Made by a program: the position numbers and the translations under genes
Assembly: GCA_017428285.1 (NCBI GenBank)
Contig: JAFRRE010000097.1
Coordinates: forward strand, 1-14,872
Direction of reading: 5' to 3'
Length of the DNA stretch: 14,872 bases
Origin: Bacteroidales bacterium
GTDB taxonomy: Bacteria; Bacteroidota; Bacteroidia; Bacteroidales; F082
Part shown: piece by piece, positions 1 to 6,579 of the stretch
Layout: every line of letters starts with the position of its first letter
Numbering within the stretch: the stretch's first letter is position 1
The notes under the pieces: model-generated
Told to the model about the DNA's origin: nothing
Database searches by the model: none
What the model saw: only the letters and a program-made list of their open reading frames with translations

Positions 1-485
1 ATTGTTCGAATCAATCCAATCGTCAATCCGTTTGATGGTTGACGATTTGAAACCGGCCACGAATGACGATATTGATTTGGGTTGGCGTTGGAATTGCGGG
101 GACGTGGGTTGGGATTGGGGTTGGGGTAGAGACGCACGGCCGTGCGTCTCTACACGGTTTTGCGTCACCACACGGTCATGCATTCCAACGTGGCCGGAAC
201 AATCGCATTTCGATTTGTCCAATATCACAATGGCATGTAAATGGTCGGGCATCAAAACAAATTCGCCCAAAAACAATTCCTCGCGCAATTCGAACGATTT
301 GAAAAATTCATCATAAACAATTTGCCCAAAATCGTTCAAAATCATTTCGCCGTTTTTGATTTCACCGAACAACCTATTACGCCCTACGGTGACAATGGTA
401 ATGTAATAATGCCCGCTGCTGCATAATTCCATCCCCGCAAACGATTTGACGGTATCCTATATTTGTCTCTGAATTTCTCTGTCAT
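1..485 (-). pseudogene. Frameshifted REP-associated tyrosine (Y1/HUH) transposase, cut by window edge
   Basis: Reading leftward from an ATG at 485, the first codons give a protein starting MTEKFRDKYRIPSNRLRGWNY, the usual N-terminus of REP-associated/IS200-like Y1 transposases. This frame hits a TAG at 384-386. The family sequence continues in another frame from about position 420 (SSGHYYITIVTVGRNRLFGE), so there is one frameshift inside 409-424 (one extra base or two missing). The second frame carries the metal-binding HUH signature as HLH in MPDHLHAI (235-243), then a low-complexity P/Q-rich stretch, then the SSFVAGFKSSTIKRIDDWID region seen just before the catalytic tyrosine helix. The end lies outside the window. 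It starts 7 bp after the hsdS stop on the same strand. Such enzymes act on single-stranded REP hairpins. Because of the frameshift I call it inactive, unless the shift is programmed or a sequencing error. Confidence 0.85.
126..153. repeat. 28-bp perfect palindrome inside the transposase reading frame
   Basis: Two 14-nt arms, GTAGAGACGCACGG and its exact reverse complement, meet with no spacer. It lies within the transposase coding frame, which reads through it in frame (VETHGRASL). Next to it, 160-176 carries a partly matching degenerate copy of the outer arm (transposase strand CGTGTGGTGACGC against CGTGTAGAGACGC). REP-like palindromes are the known substrates of this transposase family, so a REP-like element inserted in the gene is a reasonable reading. 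Confidence 0.8.
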
Positions 486-492
486 GGGCAAA

Positions 493-1575
493 TCATTTCT
501 CTTTCCCCATCCTCGCCAATAGCAAAGACTGTAATTCAGTTAATTTCAAATTTTCTTGTTTCTTTGTTTCCACAAATAAGTAAATGGATAAACTTTGTTG
601 TTCAAATGAATCCAGCAAATCCTTCGGCGGTATCATAATAGCACTTCCCTTCAAATCAGTTTGAGTGATCAAACTCTGCACCCCACCTTTTGTTATCTCT
701 GAATAATCCAAACTGGTAAGGATTTGATAACAATACTCATAGTATTTGCTTCTTACTACCAGCACATTATCCGCCATGTACATTTGTTGGTTATATCTGT
801 TTACCACGCCAAGCGTTCCAACGCGACCAGTGGTCATCAGTTTCTCATCATAGTTGTAAGTTGAAGAAAAACCAATGACGCCCGATGCTCCAGCAACAGG
901 ATATTGGTATAATTCATCCCTTATATCGGACTTGTCAACGCATGTCTTGCCACTATTAACCTCGGCAATTTCTCCCAACTTCCCCCTTCTCCATCCCTCC
1001 GGCAGATTCTCCTTGTCGATCCCATCCACGAACATCTTGCGGTACAAGGCCTGTGCGGTCTCTTCCAAACGGGCAATCATCTGCTCGTTGAGGCGGATGC
1101 GGCGGCTCAGCGTTTCGTATTCTTCCACGATTTCGCGCTGGCGGGCAATGGAGGGGATGGGAAGCATGACGTTGCAAAGCTCATCCCAATCGAACACCTC
1201 ACGCGCACTGCCATGGGAATGGAAACGGGCATAACGGTCAAACTCAGGACGGCGGAACCACATCATTAGGTATTCGGGCAACAATGCTTCATGGTCATTG
1301 ACTTCAAAAACGGTATAGGCTTGTGAAACAATTGCATTATCATATTTGTTGAGTAAAGCAATTGCAATTTTATCTCCACGACGTGAGGTGTCTGCAATAT
1401 AGACAAATTGTCCTCGCTCAACAATTTTATAGGCTGACATGTCCGTACCAATTGTGTTGGCAATAGAAGGCATAAACTCCTTTGACACACTTAGCCCAAG
1501 CAAGTTCGTCACCTTCAACTCGCTGTTGCGGACGTTCACCTCTCTGATATAGTCGCCTAAACGCTGATAGTTCAT
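493..1575 (-). CDS. hsdS: Type I restriction-modification specificity subunit HsdS
   Basis: The 360-aa product has the HsdS layout of two target-recognition domains, roughly residues 1-140 and 190-330. Each is followed by a helical spacer (IARQREIVEEYETLSRRIRLNEQMIARLEETAQ near the middle and a related helix at the C-terminus). The motif NLPEGWRRGKLGEIAEVNSGKT opens the second domain, as is typical. HsdS directs the HsdM methylase, and HsdR when present, to a bipartite DNA site. I start at the ATG 1573-1575. A TTG directly before it (1576-1578) is possible. A -7-like TATTTTTG lies at 1597-1604 on this strand, so the gene may have its own promoter. It is separated from hsdM by an opposite-strand fic gene. 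Length is in the normal range and nothing looks broken. Confidence 0.93.
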   Translation of the reverse strand: MNYQRLGDYIREVNVRNSELKVTNLLGLSVSKEFMPSIANTIGTDMSAYKIVERGQFVYIADTSRRGDKIAIALLNKYDNAIVSQAYTVFEVNDHEALLPEYLMMWFRRPEFDRYARFHSHGSAREVFDWDELCNVMLPIPSIARQREIVEEYETLSRRIRLNEQMIARLEETAQALYRKMFVDGIDKENLPEGWRRGKLGEIAEVNSGKTCVDKSDIRDELYQYPVAGASGVIGFSSTYNYDEKLMTTGRVGTLGVVNRYNQQMYMADNVLVVRSKYYEYCYQILTSLDYSEITKGGVQSLITQTDLKGSAIMIPPKDLLDSFEQQSLSIYLFVETKKQENLKLTELQSLLLARMGKEK

Positions 1576-1596
1576 CAAAATATCTCAATTAGATTA

Positions 1597-1604
1597 CAAA
1601 AATA
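1597..1604 (-). promoter_or_regulatory. Possible -7 box of hsdS
   Basis: Minus-strand TATTTTTG fits TAnnTTTG and sits 22 nt upstream of the hsdS ATG. No convincing -33 TTG was found at the right distance. It could allow hsdS transcription independent of hsdM. Confidence 0.4.
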
Positions 1605-1630
1605 GTAATAATAATCGAATAGGACGAAAA

Positions 1631-1675
1631 AAGATGGGAAAAGATGGGAAATTTAAGGAAAATTTCCTCTATTTT
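1631..1675. repeat. Left flank repeat of fic: three decamers plus AATTTCCTCTATTTT
   Basis: Three 10-bp units (AAGATGGGAA twice, then ATTTAAGGAA) run into AATTTCCTCTATTTT. A related block with the same 10-bp period and the same end lies at 3032-3076, on the other side of fic. The 18 nt GAAAATTTCCTCTATTTT are identical (1658-1675 and 3059-3076). In this left copy AGGAAA-A-TTTCCT is a 6-bp inverted repeat (1656-1668). It lies just upstream of the fic -7 box, so it may be an operator. Being duplicated around the gene, it may instead mark an insertion. Confidence 0.75.
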
Positions 1676-1687
1676 TGGAAAATGTTA

Positions 1688-1695
1688 TATCTTTG
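1688..1695 (+). promoter_or_regulatory. -7 box of the fic promoter
   Basis: TATCTTTG matches the Bacteroidota -7 consensus 20 nt before the fic ATG. No TTG is present at the ideal -33 distance. That position is occupied by the end of the repeated AGGAAAATTTCCT element, which suggests a regulated promoter. Confidence 0.65.
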
Positions 1696-1715
1696 CCACG
1701 AAAAAAGATTGAATA

Positions 1716-3032
1716 ATGAAGATGGAGCCAACGCCAAAATTGAATCCCGAAAAACTTGCAGATGCCTTGCAGATGCTATATAATCCCGATATCCAGCCCC
1801 TATTTCAGAGAATCAGCAGCGAATATCTGTATTGGGACAAAGTGAAATACCTAGGGCCCAAAGACATCGACAAGGAAGTGTTATGGCAGGCCGTAAAGAT
1901 TCAACGTGGACTGAATGCCCAAAACATTCGGTTTGGCAAACACACTTTTCACTTCACAATCACAAAACACATGCTGGCACTGCTCCATGATTTTGACATG
2001 AACTTGGGTGGAAGCCTTGGCACCAAAAACATCATCCCCTCCACCGACAAAAATTACTACCTGATCAGCTCCATCATGGAAGAGGCCATAGCATCCAGCC
2101 AAATGGAAGGAGCCTCAACAACGCGGCGGATTGCCAAAGACATGCTTCGCAAACAGTTGAAGCCCAAAAACAAGAGCCAGCAGATGATCGTCAACAACTA
2201 TGAGACCATCAGCAAAATCTCAAAAAACTCGAACGAGGTTTTTACAGCAGAAAGCTTGCTCGATATTCACCGCTCAATAACTAGCAAGACTTTAGACGAC
2301 CCTGAAGACGAGGGCGTGTTCCGCAAGAACGATGACATATACGTGGTGGATGGCATCACGGGCCATGTGGCGCACACCCCTCCTACCTATACAGAAATAG
2401 ACGGGCTGATCCATGATTTATGCGATTTTGCCAACAACGACGATAGCGAAAACTTCATCCATCCCATCATTAAAGGCATTATCATCCATTTCATATTGGC
2501 TTATATCCACCCCTTTGCGGATGGCAACGGTAGAACCGCAAGATCCCTCTTTTATTGGTATATGATCAAAAAAGGCTATTGGTTGACCGAGTACCTTTCC
2601 ATCTCCAGAATCATCTATGTCAATAAAAAGGCATACGAAAAGGCCTATCAATACGCTGAAAGTGACGGCAACGACCTATCATACTTCATCCAATATCACT
2701 TGGATGTAATGAAAAAGGCTTTCGAAGAATTGAAGAAATATCTCCAACGCAAAATCGACGAGCAACAGAACATCCTCAGATTCGTTGGAGTATTGAATAT
2801 CAATGAACGCCAAAGGTATGTCCTCAAAACCATTTCCGATAGCAAGCGGACCATATTCACTCCAAAAGAGTTGGCAACACAATTCAACATTTCAGCCAGG
2901 ACAGCAAGAACCGACCTGCAGGAATTGGTTAATTTGGGTTATTTAAGCACAACGAATTTGAATAAAAGAGCGATCGGATATATTAAATCATCTAGGTTTG
3001 AAGAATTGCTTCAAGCATCTTCCAAACAATAA
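1716..3032 (+). CDS. fic: Fic-domain protein with N-terminal inhibitory motif and C-terminal winged helix
   Basis: The 438-aa product has the complete Fic active-site motif HPFADGNGRTAR (residues 265-276), with the catalytic His265 and the nucleotide-binding DGNGR loop. The flap region VDGITGHVAHTPP precedes it. The inhibitory motif (S/T)xxxE(G/N) appears as SSQMEG at 127-132, placing it in the class with an N-terminal autoinhibitory helix. Residues about 365-430 form a winged-helix DNA-binding domain (FTPKELATQFNISARTARTDLQELVNLGYL). Fic enzymes usually transfer AMP to target proteins; the target here is unknown. The gene lies between hsdM and hsdS on the opposite strand, bracketed by related repeats, and the DNA-binding domain could act on those repeats. 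All key residues are present. ATG 1716 is used; ATG 1722 is an alternative. Confidence 0.95.
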   Translation: MKMEPTPKLNPEKLADALQMLYNPDIQPLFQRISSEYLYWDKVKYLGPKDIDKEVLWQAVKIQRGLNAQNIRFGKHTFHFTITKHMLALLHDFDMNLGGSLGTKNIIPSTDKNYYLISSIMEEAIASSQMEGASTTRRIAKDMLRKQLKPKNKSQQMIVNNYETISKISKNSNEVFTAESLLDIHRSITSKTLDDPEDEGVFRKNDDIYVVDGITGHVAHTPPTYTEIDGLIHDLCDFANNDDSENFIHPIIKGIIIHFILAYIHPFADGNGRTARSLFYWYMIKKGYWLTEYLSISRIIYVNKKAYEKAYQYAESDGNDLSYFIQYHLDVMKKAFEELKKYLQRKIDEQQNILRFVGVLNINERQRYVLKTISDSKRTIFTPKELATQFNISARTARTDLQELVNLGYLSTTNLNKRAIGYIKSSRFEELLQASSKQ

Positions 3033-3076
3033 TTAGAGGAAATTAGAGGAAATTAGAAGAAAATTTCCTCTATTTT
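3032..3076. repeat. Right flank repeat of fic, overlapping the end of hsdM
   Basis: ATTAGAGGAA occurs twice, then ATTAGAAGAA, then AATTTCCTCTATTTT. This is the same architecture and period as 1631-1675. The block begins on the last base of the fic stop and ends two bases inside the hsdM stop codon (3075-3077). Confidence 0.75.
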
Positions 3077-4655
3077 ATCTTATTGGATATCCTAACTTCT
3101 CAAAAAGATCTTTCAGTTCTGTTTTACTTGCCTCTTCCTGCTGCAACAAATCACGGATCTCCGTTTGCAGTTCTTTCATCTTCGTGTCAAAGTCGATTTG
3201 CTCGTCGCGGTTGACAAACTCAATGTACTTGCTCGGCACCAACGAATAGCCTTTTTCCGCTATGGTCTGCATCTTTACCGACTGACAGAATTCCGGTGTG
3301 TCCTTATAGGTTTGTTCGCAGCCTTCCTGTTGCCAGTTGTGATAGGTGCGGGTCACTTTGTCCCTCGTCTCTTGGTCAAGTTCAACGTATTTCTTCTCGA
3401 AAGGAATGCCCATCTGTCGCAAGTCCATGAAGAGGATTTCGTTTTCACGGTCGCGGTAGTGGATTTCCTGGCCGTTCTTGTTCACCACTCGCGCCTTCTT
3501 GTTGTTGCTCAAAATCCACAGCGTCACGCTGATATCGGTGGAATAAAACAGATTGCGCGGCAGGATGAGAATAGCCTCCACCTTGTCGTTCTCGATGAGT
3601 TTGCGACGGATGGCCAACTCGGTGCCATCGGCACTCAAAGCTCCGTTGGCCAACAGGAAACCCGCCACACCGTTGGTGGAGAGTTTTGAAAGGATGTTCA
3701 AGATCCAGCCATAGTTGGCGTTCGAGGTCGGCGGCAGTTCATAGCCACTCCAGCGGGCATCGTTGGTGAGTTGGTTGTCCTCGCGCCAGTCTTTTTGGTT
3801 GAAAGGCGGATTGGCCATGATGTAGTCAGCTTTCAAATCCTTGTGCTGGTCGTTATGGAAGGTGTCGCCCTGTTTGATGTCAGCCGAAATGCCACGGATA
3901 GCGAGGTTCATGCGGGCCAGCTTGAAGGTGGTGTTGGTGTTTTCCTGACCATAAACGCTCACGTTCTTCTGGTTGCCATGGTGCGCCTTCACGAACTTCA
4001 TCGACTGCACGAACATACCGCCAGAGCCACAACATGGGTCATATATCTTGCCATCATACGGCTCGATGAGCTCAGCGATGAGGTTGACAATGGATTTTGG
4101 CGTGTAATATTCTCCCTTACCCTTGCCTTCAGCGATGGCAAACTTGCCCAAGAAATACTCGTAAACACGTCCAATTAAATCGTTCTCTGAGTCCTTGACG
4201 GTATCCAGTTTGTTGATTTCGTCGAGCAGCGAGGCAAACTTGGTCTTGTCCAAACCGAGATTGGAGTAGTAGTTGCTGGGCAAAGCGCCAGCCAGTTGCT
4301 TGTTCATCTTCTCGATGTTGGTGAGCGCGTCATCGATGATTTGGAAGATATTTGATTGCTTGGCGTTCTCCATGATGTAAGTCCAACGGCATTGGGGCGT
4401 AAGATAAAACACATTCTCCGCCGTATAGAACTCCACTTGGTCGATATATTCCTTCAACCCTTGTTCAACGAGTTCCTGTTTGCGCTGCTCAAAGCGGTCG
4501 CCAGCGTATTTGAGGAAAATAAGACTCAACACTACGTGCTTGTATTCGGCAGGTTCCACGGCACCGCGCAGTTTATTGCACGACTCCCAGAGGGCAGCCT
4601 CCATGGTTTTGTTTGGCTTTTGCTTGGGTTGGGTGTTAGTTTTTGTTCTAGGCAT
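3075..4655 (-). CDS. hsdM: Type I restriction-modification DNA methyltransferase subunit HsdM
   Basis: The 526-aa product is a normal-length HsdM. An N-terminal helical domain (about residues 15-150) is followed by the N6-adenine methylase core. The S-adenosylmethionine-binding motif is DPCCGSGGMF (from residue 206) and the catalytic motif is NPPF (282-285). GKGKGEYYTPKSIVNLIAEL just before motif I is characteristic. It methylates adenine in the site chosen by HsdS. The ATG at 4653-4655 lies two bases after the stop of the DUF2971 gene, so the two are likely translationally coupled. Downstream it meets the convergent fic gene, with hsdS beyond on the same strand. No hsdR is in the window. Confidence 0.95.
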   Translation of the reverse strand: MPRTKTNTQPKQKPNKTMEAALWESCNKLRGAVEPAEYKHVVLSLIFLKYAGDRFEQRKQELVEQGLKEYIDQVEFYTAENVFYLTPQCRWTYIMENAKQSNIFQIIDDALTNIEKMNKQLAGALPSNYYSNLGLDKTKFASLLDEINKLDTVKDSENDLIGRVYEYFLGKFAIAEGKGKGEYYTPKSIVNLIAELIEPYDGKIYDPCCGSGGMFVQSMKFVKAHHGNQKNVSVYGQENTNTTFKLARMNLAIRGISADIKQGDTFHNDQHKDLKADYIMANPPFNQKDWREDNQLTNDARWSGYELPPTSNANYGWILNILSKLSTNGVAGFLLANGALSADGTELAIRRKLIENDKVEAILILPRNLFYSTDISVTLWILSNNKKARVVNKNGQEIHYRDRENEILFMDLRQMGIPFEKKYVELDQETRDKVTRTYHNWQQEGCEQTYKDTPEFCQSVKMQTIAEKGYSLVPSKYIEFVNRDEQIDFDTKMKELQTEIRDLLQQEEASKTELKDLFEKLGYPIR

Positions 4656-4657
4656 AA

Positions 4658-5404
4658 CTATGGTTCAATTAATACAGCCTTCAGCCTAAAGGCCAAGGGG
4701 TCTAATCTCATTCGATAAAACTTTATGTTTGGATTCAACTTTTTTGCAACTTTTATTATTTCCTTTCTTGTTTTCTCATCGACCTTTCCTCCGAAATATA
4801 GCGTTTCGAAACAATCGGGATTAAGGTCATGGAAAACATGTGTTCCTATATAGTCAACAAAAGCAGGGTGATGAGGAACTGATGCGGGCCAAGGATCTAT
4901 CAACAAGAAACGGACTTCCTGCTCGTGAGCCCAGTCTATTGCTTTGGTAGATAACTGATATTTGAGAAAGTCAAGACGATCACGAAAATAATCTGGTTTC
5001 TCAACGATGTCCTTGTATTGAACCTCCATCTCAAAAGCACCAATAAAATTAGAGTGCATGATTTTTGAAAGACAAGCCTTGGTTTTTTCTCTGTTCAATC
5101 CAATGCAAATGCCTTTATGATTACCATAATAGCTCCACATTAGCATTGAGTTATTGTTTTTGGATAGGCTACAAATCCAGCTATCGTCTCTTCGGTTCTT
5201 TGCATTACCTGTCTCTACTTCTTCAACTAGTTTTTTACCCCACACTTCAGCTTCTCTGGTACAGGCATTAGAATAATCAATTAAACTTGGGTGGCAATCA
5301 AACGGATCGTTCAACTGCGTGGCATTAGTAAACTGAAGATTGTGATTTTTTAGCATCAACAATCCTCCATCAGCATCAAGGTATTTATACAGGATCTCAG
5401 TCAT
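4658..5404 (-). CDS. DUF2971 family protein, first gene of the hsdM operon
   Basis: This 248-aa protein shows the DUF2971 hallmarks: LNDPFDCHP (31-39), the central LMWSYYGNHKGICIG (88-102) and WAHEQEVRF (158-166). The biochemical activity of the family is not established; members often occur in defence islands and beside restriction systems. No membrane segment or signal peptide is visible. The stop codon is two bases from the hsdM start, so co-translation with hsdM is likely. A plausible promoter lies upstream on the minus strand (TAAATTTG at 5446-5453 with TTG at 5475-5477). It may be an accessory defence component. Confidence 0.85.
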   Translation of the reverse strand: MTEILYKYLDADGGLLMLKNHNLQFTNATQLNDPFDCHPSLIDYSNACTREAEVWGKKLVEEVETGNAKNRRDDSWICSLSKNNNSMLMWSYYGNHKGICIGLNREKTKACLSKIMHSNFIGAFEMEVQYKDIVEKPDYFRDRLDFLKYQLSTKAIDWAHEQEVRFLLIDPWPASVPHHPAFVDYIGTHVFHDLNPDCFETLYFGGKVDEKTRKEIIKVAKKLNPNIKFYRMRLDPLAFRLKAVLIEP

Positions 5405-5445
5405 CCCAAAGGTTCATTTGTATCTCTAGGCTTTAAAACAATCTT

Positions 5446-5477
5446 CAAATTTACGAGATTTTTACCTTTTAATTCAA
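5446..5477 (-). promoter_or_regulatory. Likely promoter of the DUF2971-hsdM operon
   Basis: The minus-strand -7 box TAAATTTG (5446-5453) and -33 TTG (5475-5477) are separated by 21 bp. The -33 TTG lies in the CAACATTTTTTCG motif (5475-5487) that recurs in the downstream array. Confidence 0.5.
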
Positions 5478-5509
5478 CATTTTTTCGCAATCTTTCTCAA
5501 GATGTTACA
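5475..5509 (+). repeat. Upstream element of array unit 1
   Basis: This 35-nt element, beginning CAACATTTTTTCG, matches 6620-6654 at 32 of 35 positions. A diverged copy starts at 5919. Each lies 90-125 bp before the start codon of one of the three small genes. Confidence 0.75.
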
Positions 5510-5560
5510 TTGATTAATTATATTTATAATTATTATTAATACATATTCGTTGATATTTAG

Positions 5561-5568
5561 TATCTTTG
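5561..5568 (+). promoter_or_regulatory. -7 box for the 50-aa gene
   Basis: TATCTTTG lies 25 nt before the ATG at 5594. There is no TTG at the ideal -33 distance. The 6005-6012 and 6706-6713 boxes occupy the equivalent place in the other two units. Confidence 0.6.
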
Positions 5569-5593
5569 TAGCCTACTTCTTTGAACTTAAACT

Positions 5594-5746
5594 ATGAATA
5601 AGAATAAACCATTCAGCAAAGACAAACAAAACAAGATCTCATTTTCAGAACTAATGGATCTAATCGGTAACACTTGCGATTACAAGTTTTGTATTGTGGA
5701 CGAGAATATTGACGAAGAATTAAAACCAGAAAACCCCTCCGAATAG
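5594..5746 (+). CDS. Small 50-aa hypothetical protein, array unit 1
   Basis: An ATG at 5594 opens a 50-codon frame reading MNKNKPFSKDKQNKISFSEL at its start and ending in an acidic, proline-containing tail (EELKPENPSE). I recognise no family; it is soluble, with a basic N-terminus and acidic C-terminus. Support for its being real: a TATCTTTG box 25 nt upstream, an upstream element shared with the next two genes, and a strong hairpin terminator overlapping its stop. It occupies the same slot as the small genes at 6043 and 6744, facing a putative leftward RNA (5728-5843). It could be an antitoxin, toxin or immunity-type small protein, but nothing in the sequence settles this. Confidence 0.6.
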   Translation: MNKNKPFSKDKQNKISFSELMDLIGNTCDYKFCIVDENIDEELKPENPSE

Positions 5747-5843
5747 AGGGGTTTTAAACTGTGTTATCACGGGGGGAACATGCCGAAACTCGCCCCTTAC
5801 GTCTTGATAGTCCACTGGTTTTTCACTCCGTGTCCGCGACCAA
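5728..5843 (-). ncRNA. Putative small RNA S1, convergent with the 50-aa gene
   Basis: A near-ideal minus-strand promoter (-7 TATATTTG at 5850-5857, -33 TTG at 5877-5879, 19 bp apart) should start a transcript near 5843. The transcript would run into the 5730-5755 hairpin, which works in both directions. No convincing reading frame lies in the roughly 115-nt transcript. Possible helices include CACGG with CCGTG. It does not clearly align with S2 and S3 beyond its promoter. Confidence 0.5.
5730..5755. terminator. Bidirectional hairpin terminator shared by the 50-aa gene and S1
   Basis: AAAACCCCTC and GAGGGGTTTT form a perfect 10-bp stem with a 6-nt loop (5740-5745). The A/T ends of the arms supply U-tracts in either direction. 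It overlaps the stop codon of the 50-aa gene. Confidence 0.8.
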
Positions 5844-5849
5844 CTGATG

Positions 5850-5879
5850 CAAATATACAACAAATTCCTAAATCTGCAA
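5850..5879 (-). promoter_or_regulatory. Leftward promoter of S1
   Basis: -33 TTG (5877-5879), 19-bp spacer, -7 TATATTTG (5850-5857): the full Bacteroidota sigma-factor consensus on the minus strand. Confidence 0.75.
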
Positions 5880-5899
5880 CATTTTCGTAAACTTTTTTT
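5855..5899. repeat. 45-nt promoter repeat, copy 1
   Basis: Identical over 45 nt to 6506-6550 and similar to 7314-7358 (a few substitutions). It carries the spacer and -33 TTG of a leftward promoter and the upstream T-rich tract. The three copies define the period of the array. Confidence 0.9.
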
Positions 5900-6004
5900 A
5901 TCTGCCGAAATGATGTTTCAACAGCTTTTGTAATCTTTTTCAGGGTGTAAAATGAATTAATTAGTAATGTTAATTTTAATTTCATGTTTTTGAATAAATA
6001 TCAT

Positions 6005-6012
6005 TATCTTTG
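6005..6012 (+). promoter_or_regulatory. -7 box of array unit 2
   Basis: TATCTTTG followed by GCGAGAAAA, nearly identical to the unit 3 promoter at 6706-6713. It stands 30 nt before the ATG, so the decayed gene may still be transcribed. Confidence 0.65.
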
Positions 6013-6042
6013 CGAGAAAATCTCTAAAACAAAGTATCAACC

Positions 6043-6394
6043 ATGGCGAAGCAAAGCAAAAATAGAGTCAAGCTCGAAAAACAATACCGAAAAATTGGTA
6101 TTATCCCCAAATCGGCAATCACAAGAATATGTAAGTTTATTGAAATACCAGACAATGCTAATACAATACGAGCCAATCCTTCAAACGTTTTAAAGCACAA
6201 CGAAAGCCATCTTAACTCCATCAAACATGCCCTTGATACGCTAGGAATCACAAAAGAAAGCTATGCTGATATATTGCCAAAAACTACAACAAAATACGGT
6301 TGGGGAACAGACCCAAATCTATTGGCTTATTAAATCAATCCATTCAGCACGATTGAAACAATTGATAAAAATGGAATTGGTTTGGGAGAAATAA
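6043..6394 (+). pseudogene. Decayed paralogue of the 142-aa gene, array unit 2
   Basis: The first 77 residues align without gaps to the gene at 6744 (identical MAKQSKNRVKL start, LGITKE at 68-73). The frame then diverges and stops at 6331-6333, giving 96 aa. The lost sequence is visible in other frames. KNYNKIRLGNRPKS, matching KNFNQIRLGNKPLS of the intact copy, sits one frame over, consistent with loss of one base near 6280. YWLIKSIHS and a tail ending ELVWEK, matching FWLVTTVHA and PLIWKR, lie in the third frame and end at TAA 6392-6394. The copy is 77 nt shorter than the intact gene, so it also lost about 76 nt of the domain core. The N-terminal part could still be made as a truncated protein, for example as an antagonist of the intact copy. 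Confidence 0.85.
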
Positions 6395-6420
6395 AAAAGG
6401 GGGTTGCCAACAACGCCCCC
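6393..6420 (-). terminator. Terminator of S2
   Basis: On the minus strand AGGGGGCGTTG pairs with CAACCCCCT, with a small bulge and a short loop, followed by TTTTTT. The plus-strand side has no U-tract. Confidence 0.7.
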
Positions 6421-6494
6421 TAAGCCGCTTGCCCGACCTGTCCGTTAACCACCCAACACACAATATAGCAAGATGTGAGGGCTTTGGCAAATGG
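6393..6494 (-). ncRNA. Putative structured small RNA S2, convergent with the decayed gene
   Basis: The promoter is TTG (6528-6530), 19 bp, TATCTTTG (6501-6508) on the minus strand. The transcript would start near 6494 and end at a GC-rich hairpin followed by TTTTTT (6393-6398), touching the stop of the decayed gene. Helices visible in the transcript: AAGCC with GGCTT (6480-6484 and 6422-6426) and CTTGC with GCAAG (6468-6472 and 6428-6432). An outer TTGCCAA could pair with TTGGCAA inside the terminator. S3 has matching helices and the same loop sequence TAACnGACAGG (6437-6447). Confidence 0.6.
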
Positions 6495-6500
6495 ACATTG

Positions 6501-6530
6501 CAAAGATACAACAAATTCCTAAATCTGCAA
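6501..6530 (-). promoter_or_regulatory. Leftward promoter of S2
   Basis: -33 TTG (6528-6530) and -7 TATCTTTG (6501-6508) with a 19-bp spacer, inside the 45-nt repeat. Confidence 0.8.
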
Positions 6531-6550
6531 CATTTTCGTAAACTTTTTTT
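6506..6550. repeat. 45-nt promoter repeat, copy 2
   Basis: Identical to 5855-5899. It is followed by an inverted repeat TTATCT-tccg-AGATAA (6550-6565), whose counterpart after copy 3 is CTTATCT-gccg-AGATAAG (7356-7373). Confidence 0.9.
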
Positions 6551-6579
6551 TATCTTCCGAGATAAGCCATGCCGATTGC

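Noticed and set aside
3165..3689. 174-codon open frame on the plus strand
   Set aside because: It is wholly antisense to hsdM, has no promoter box or family-like sequence, and arises from the codon use of hsdM.
5797..5985. 62-codon minus-strand frame over the S1 promoter
   Set aside because: It would start upstream of the S1 promoter and cross it; no family resemblance, and the equivalent frame is not kept in the other two units.
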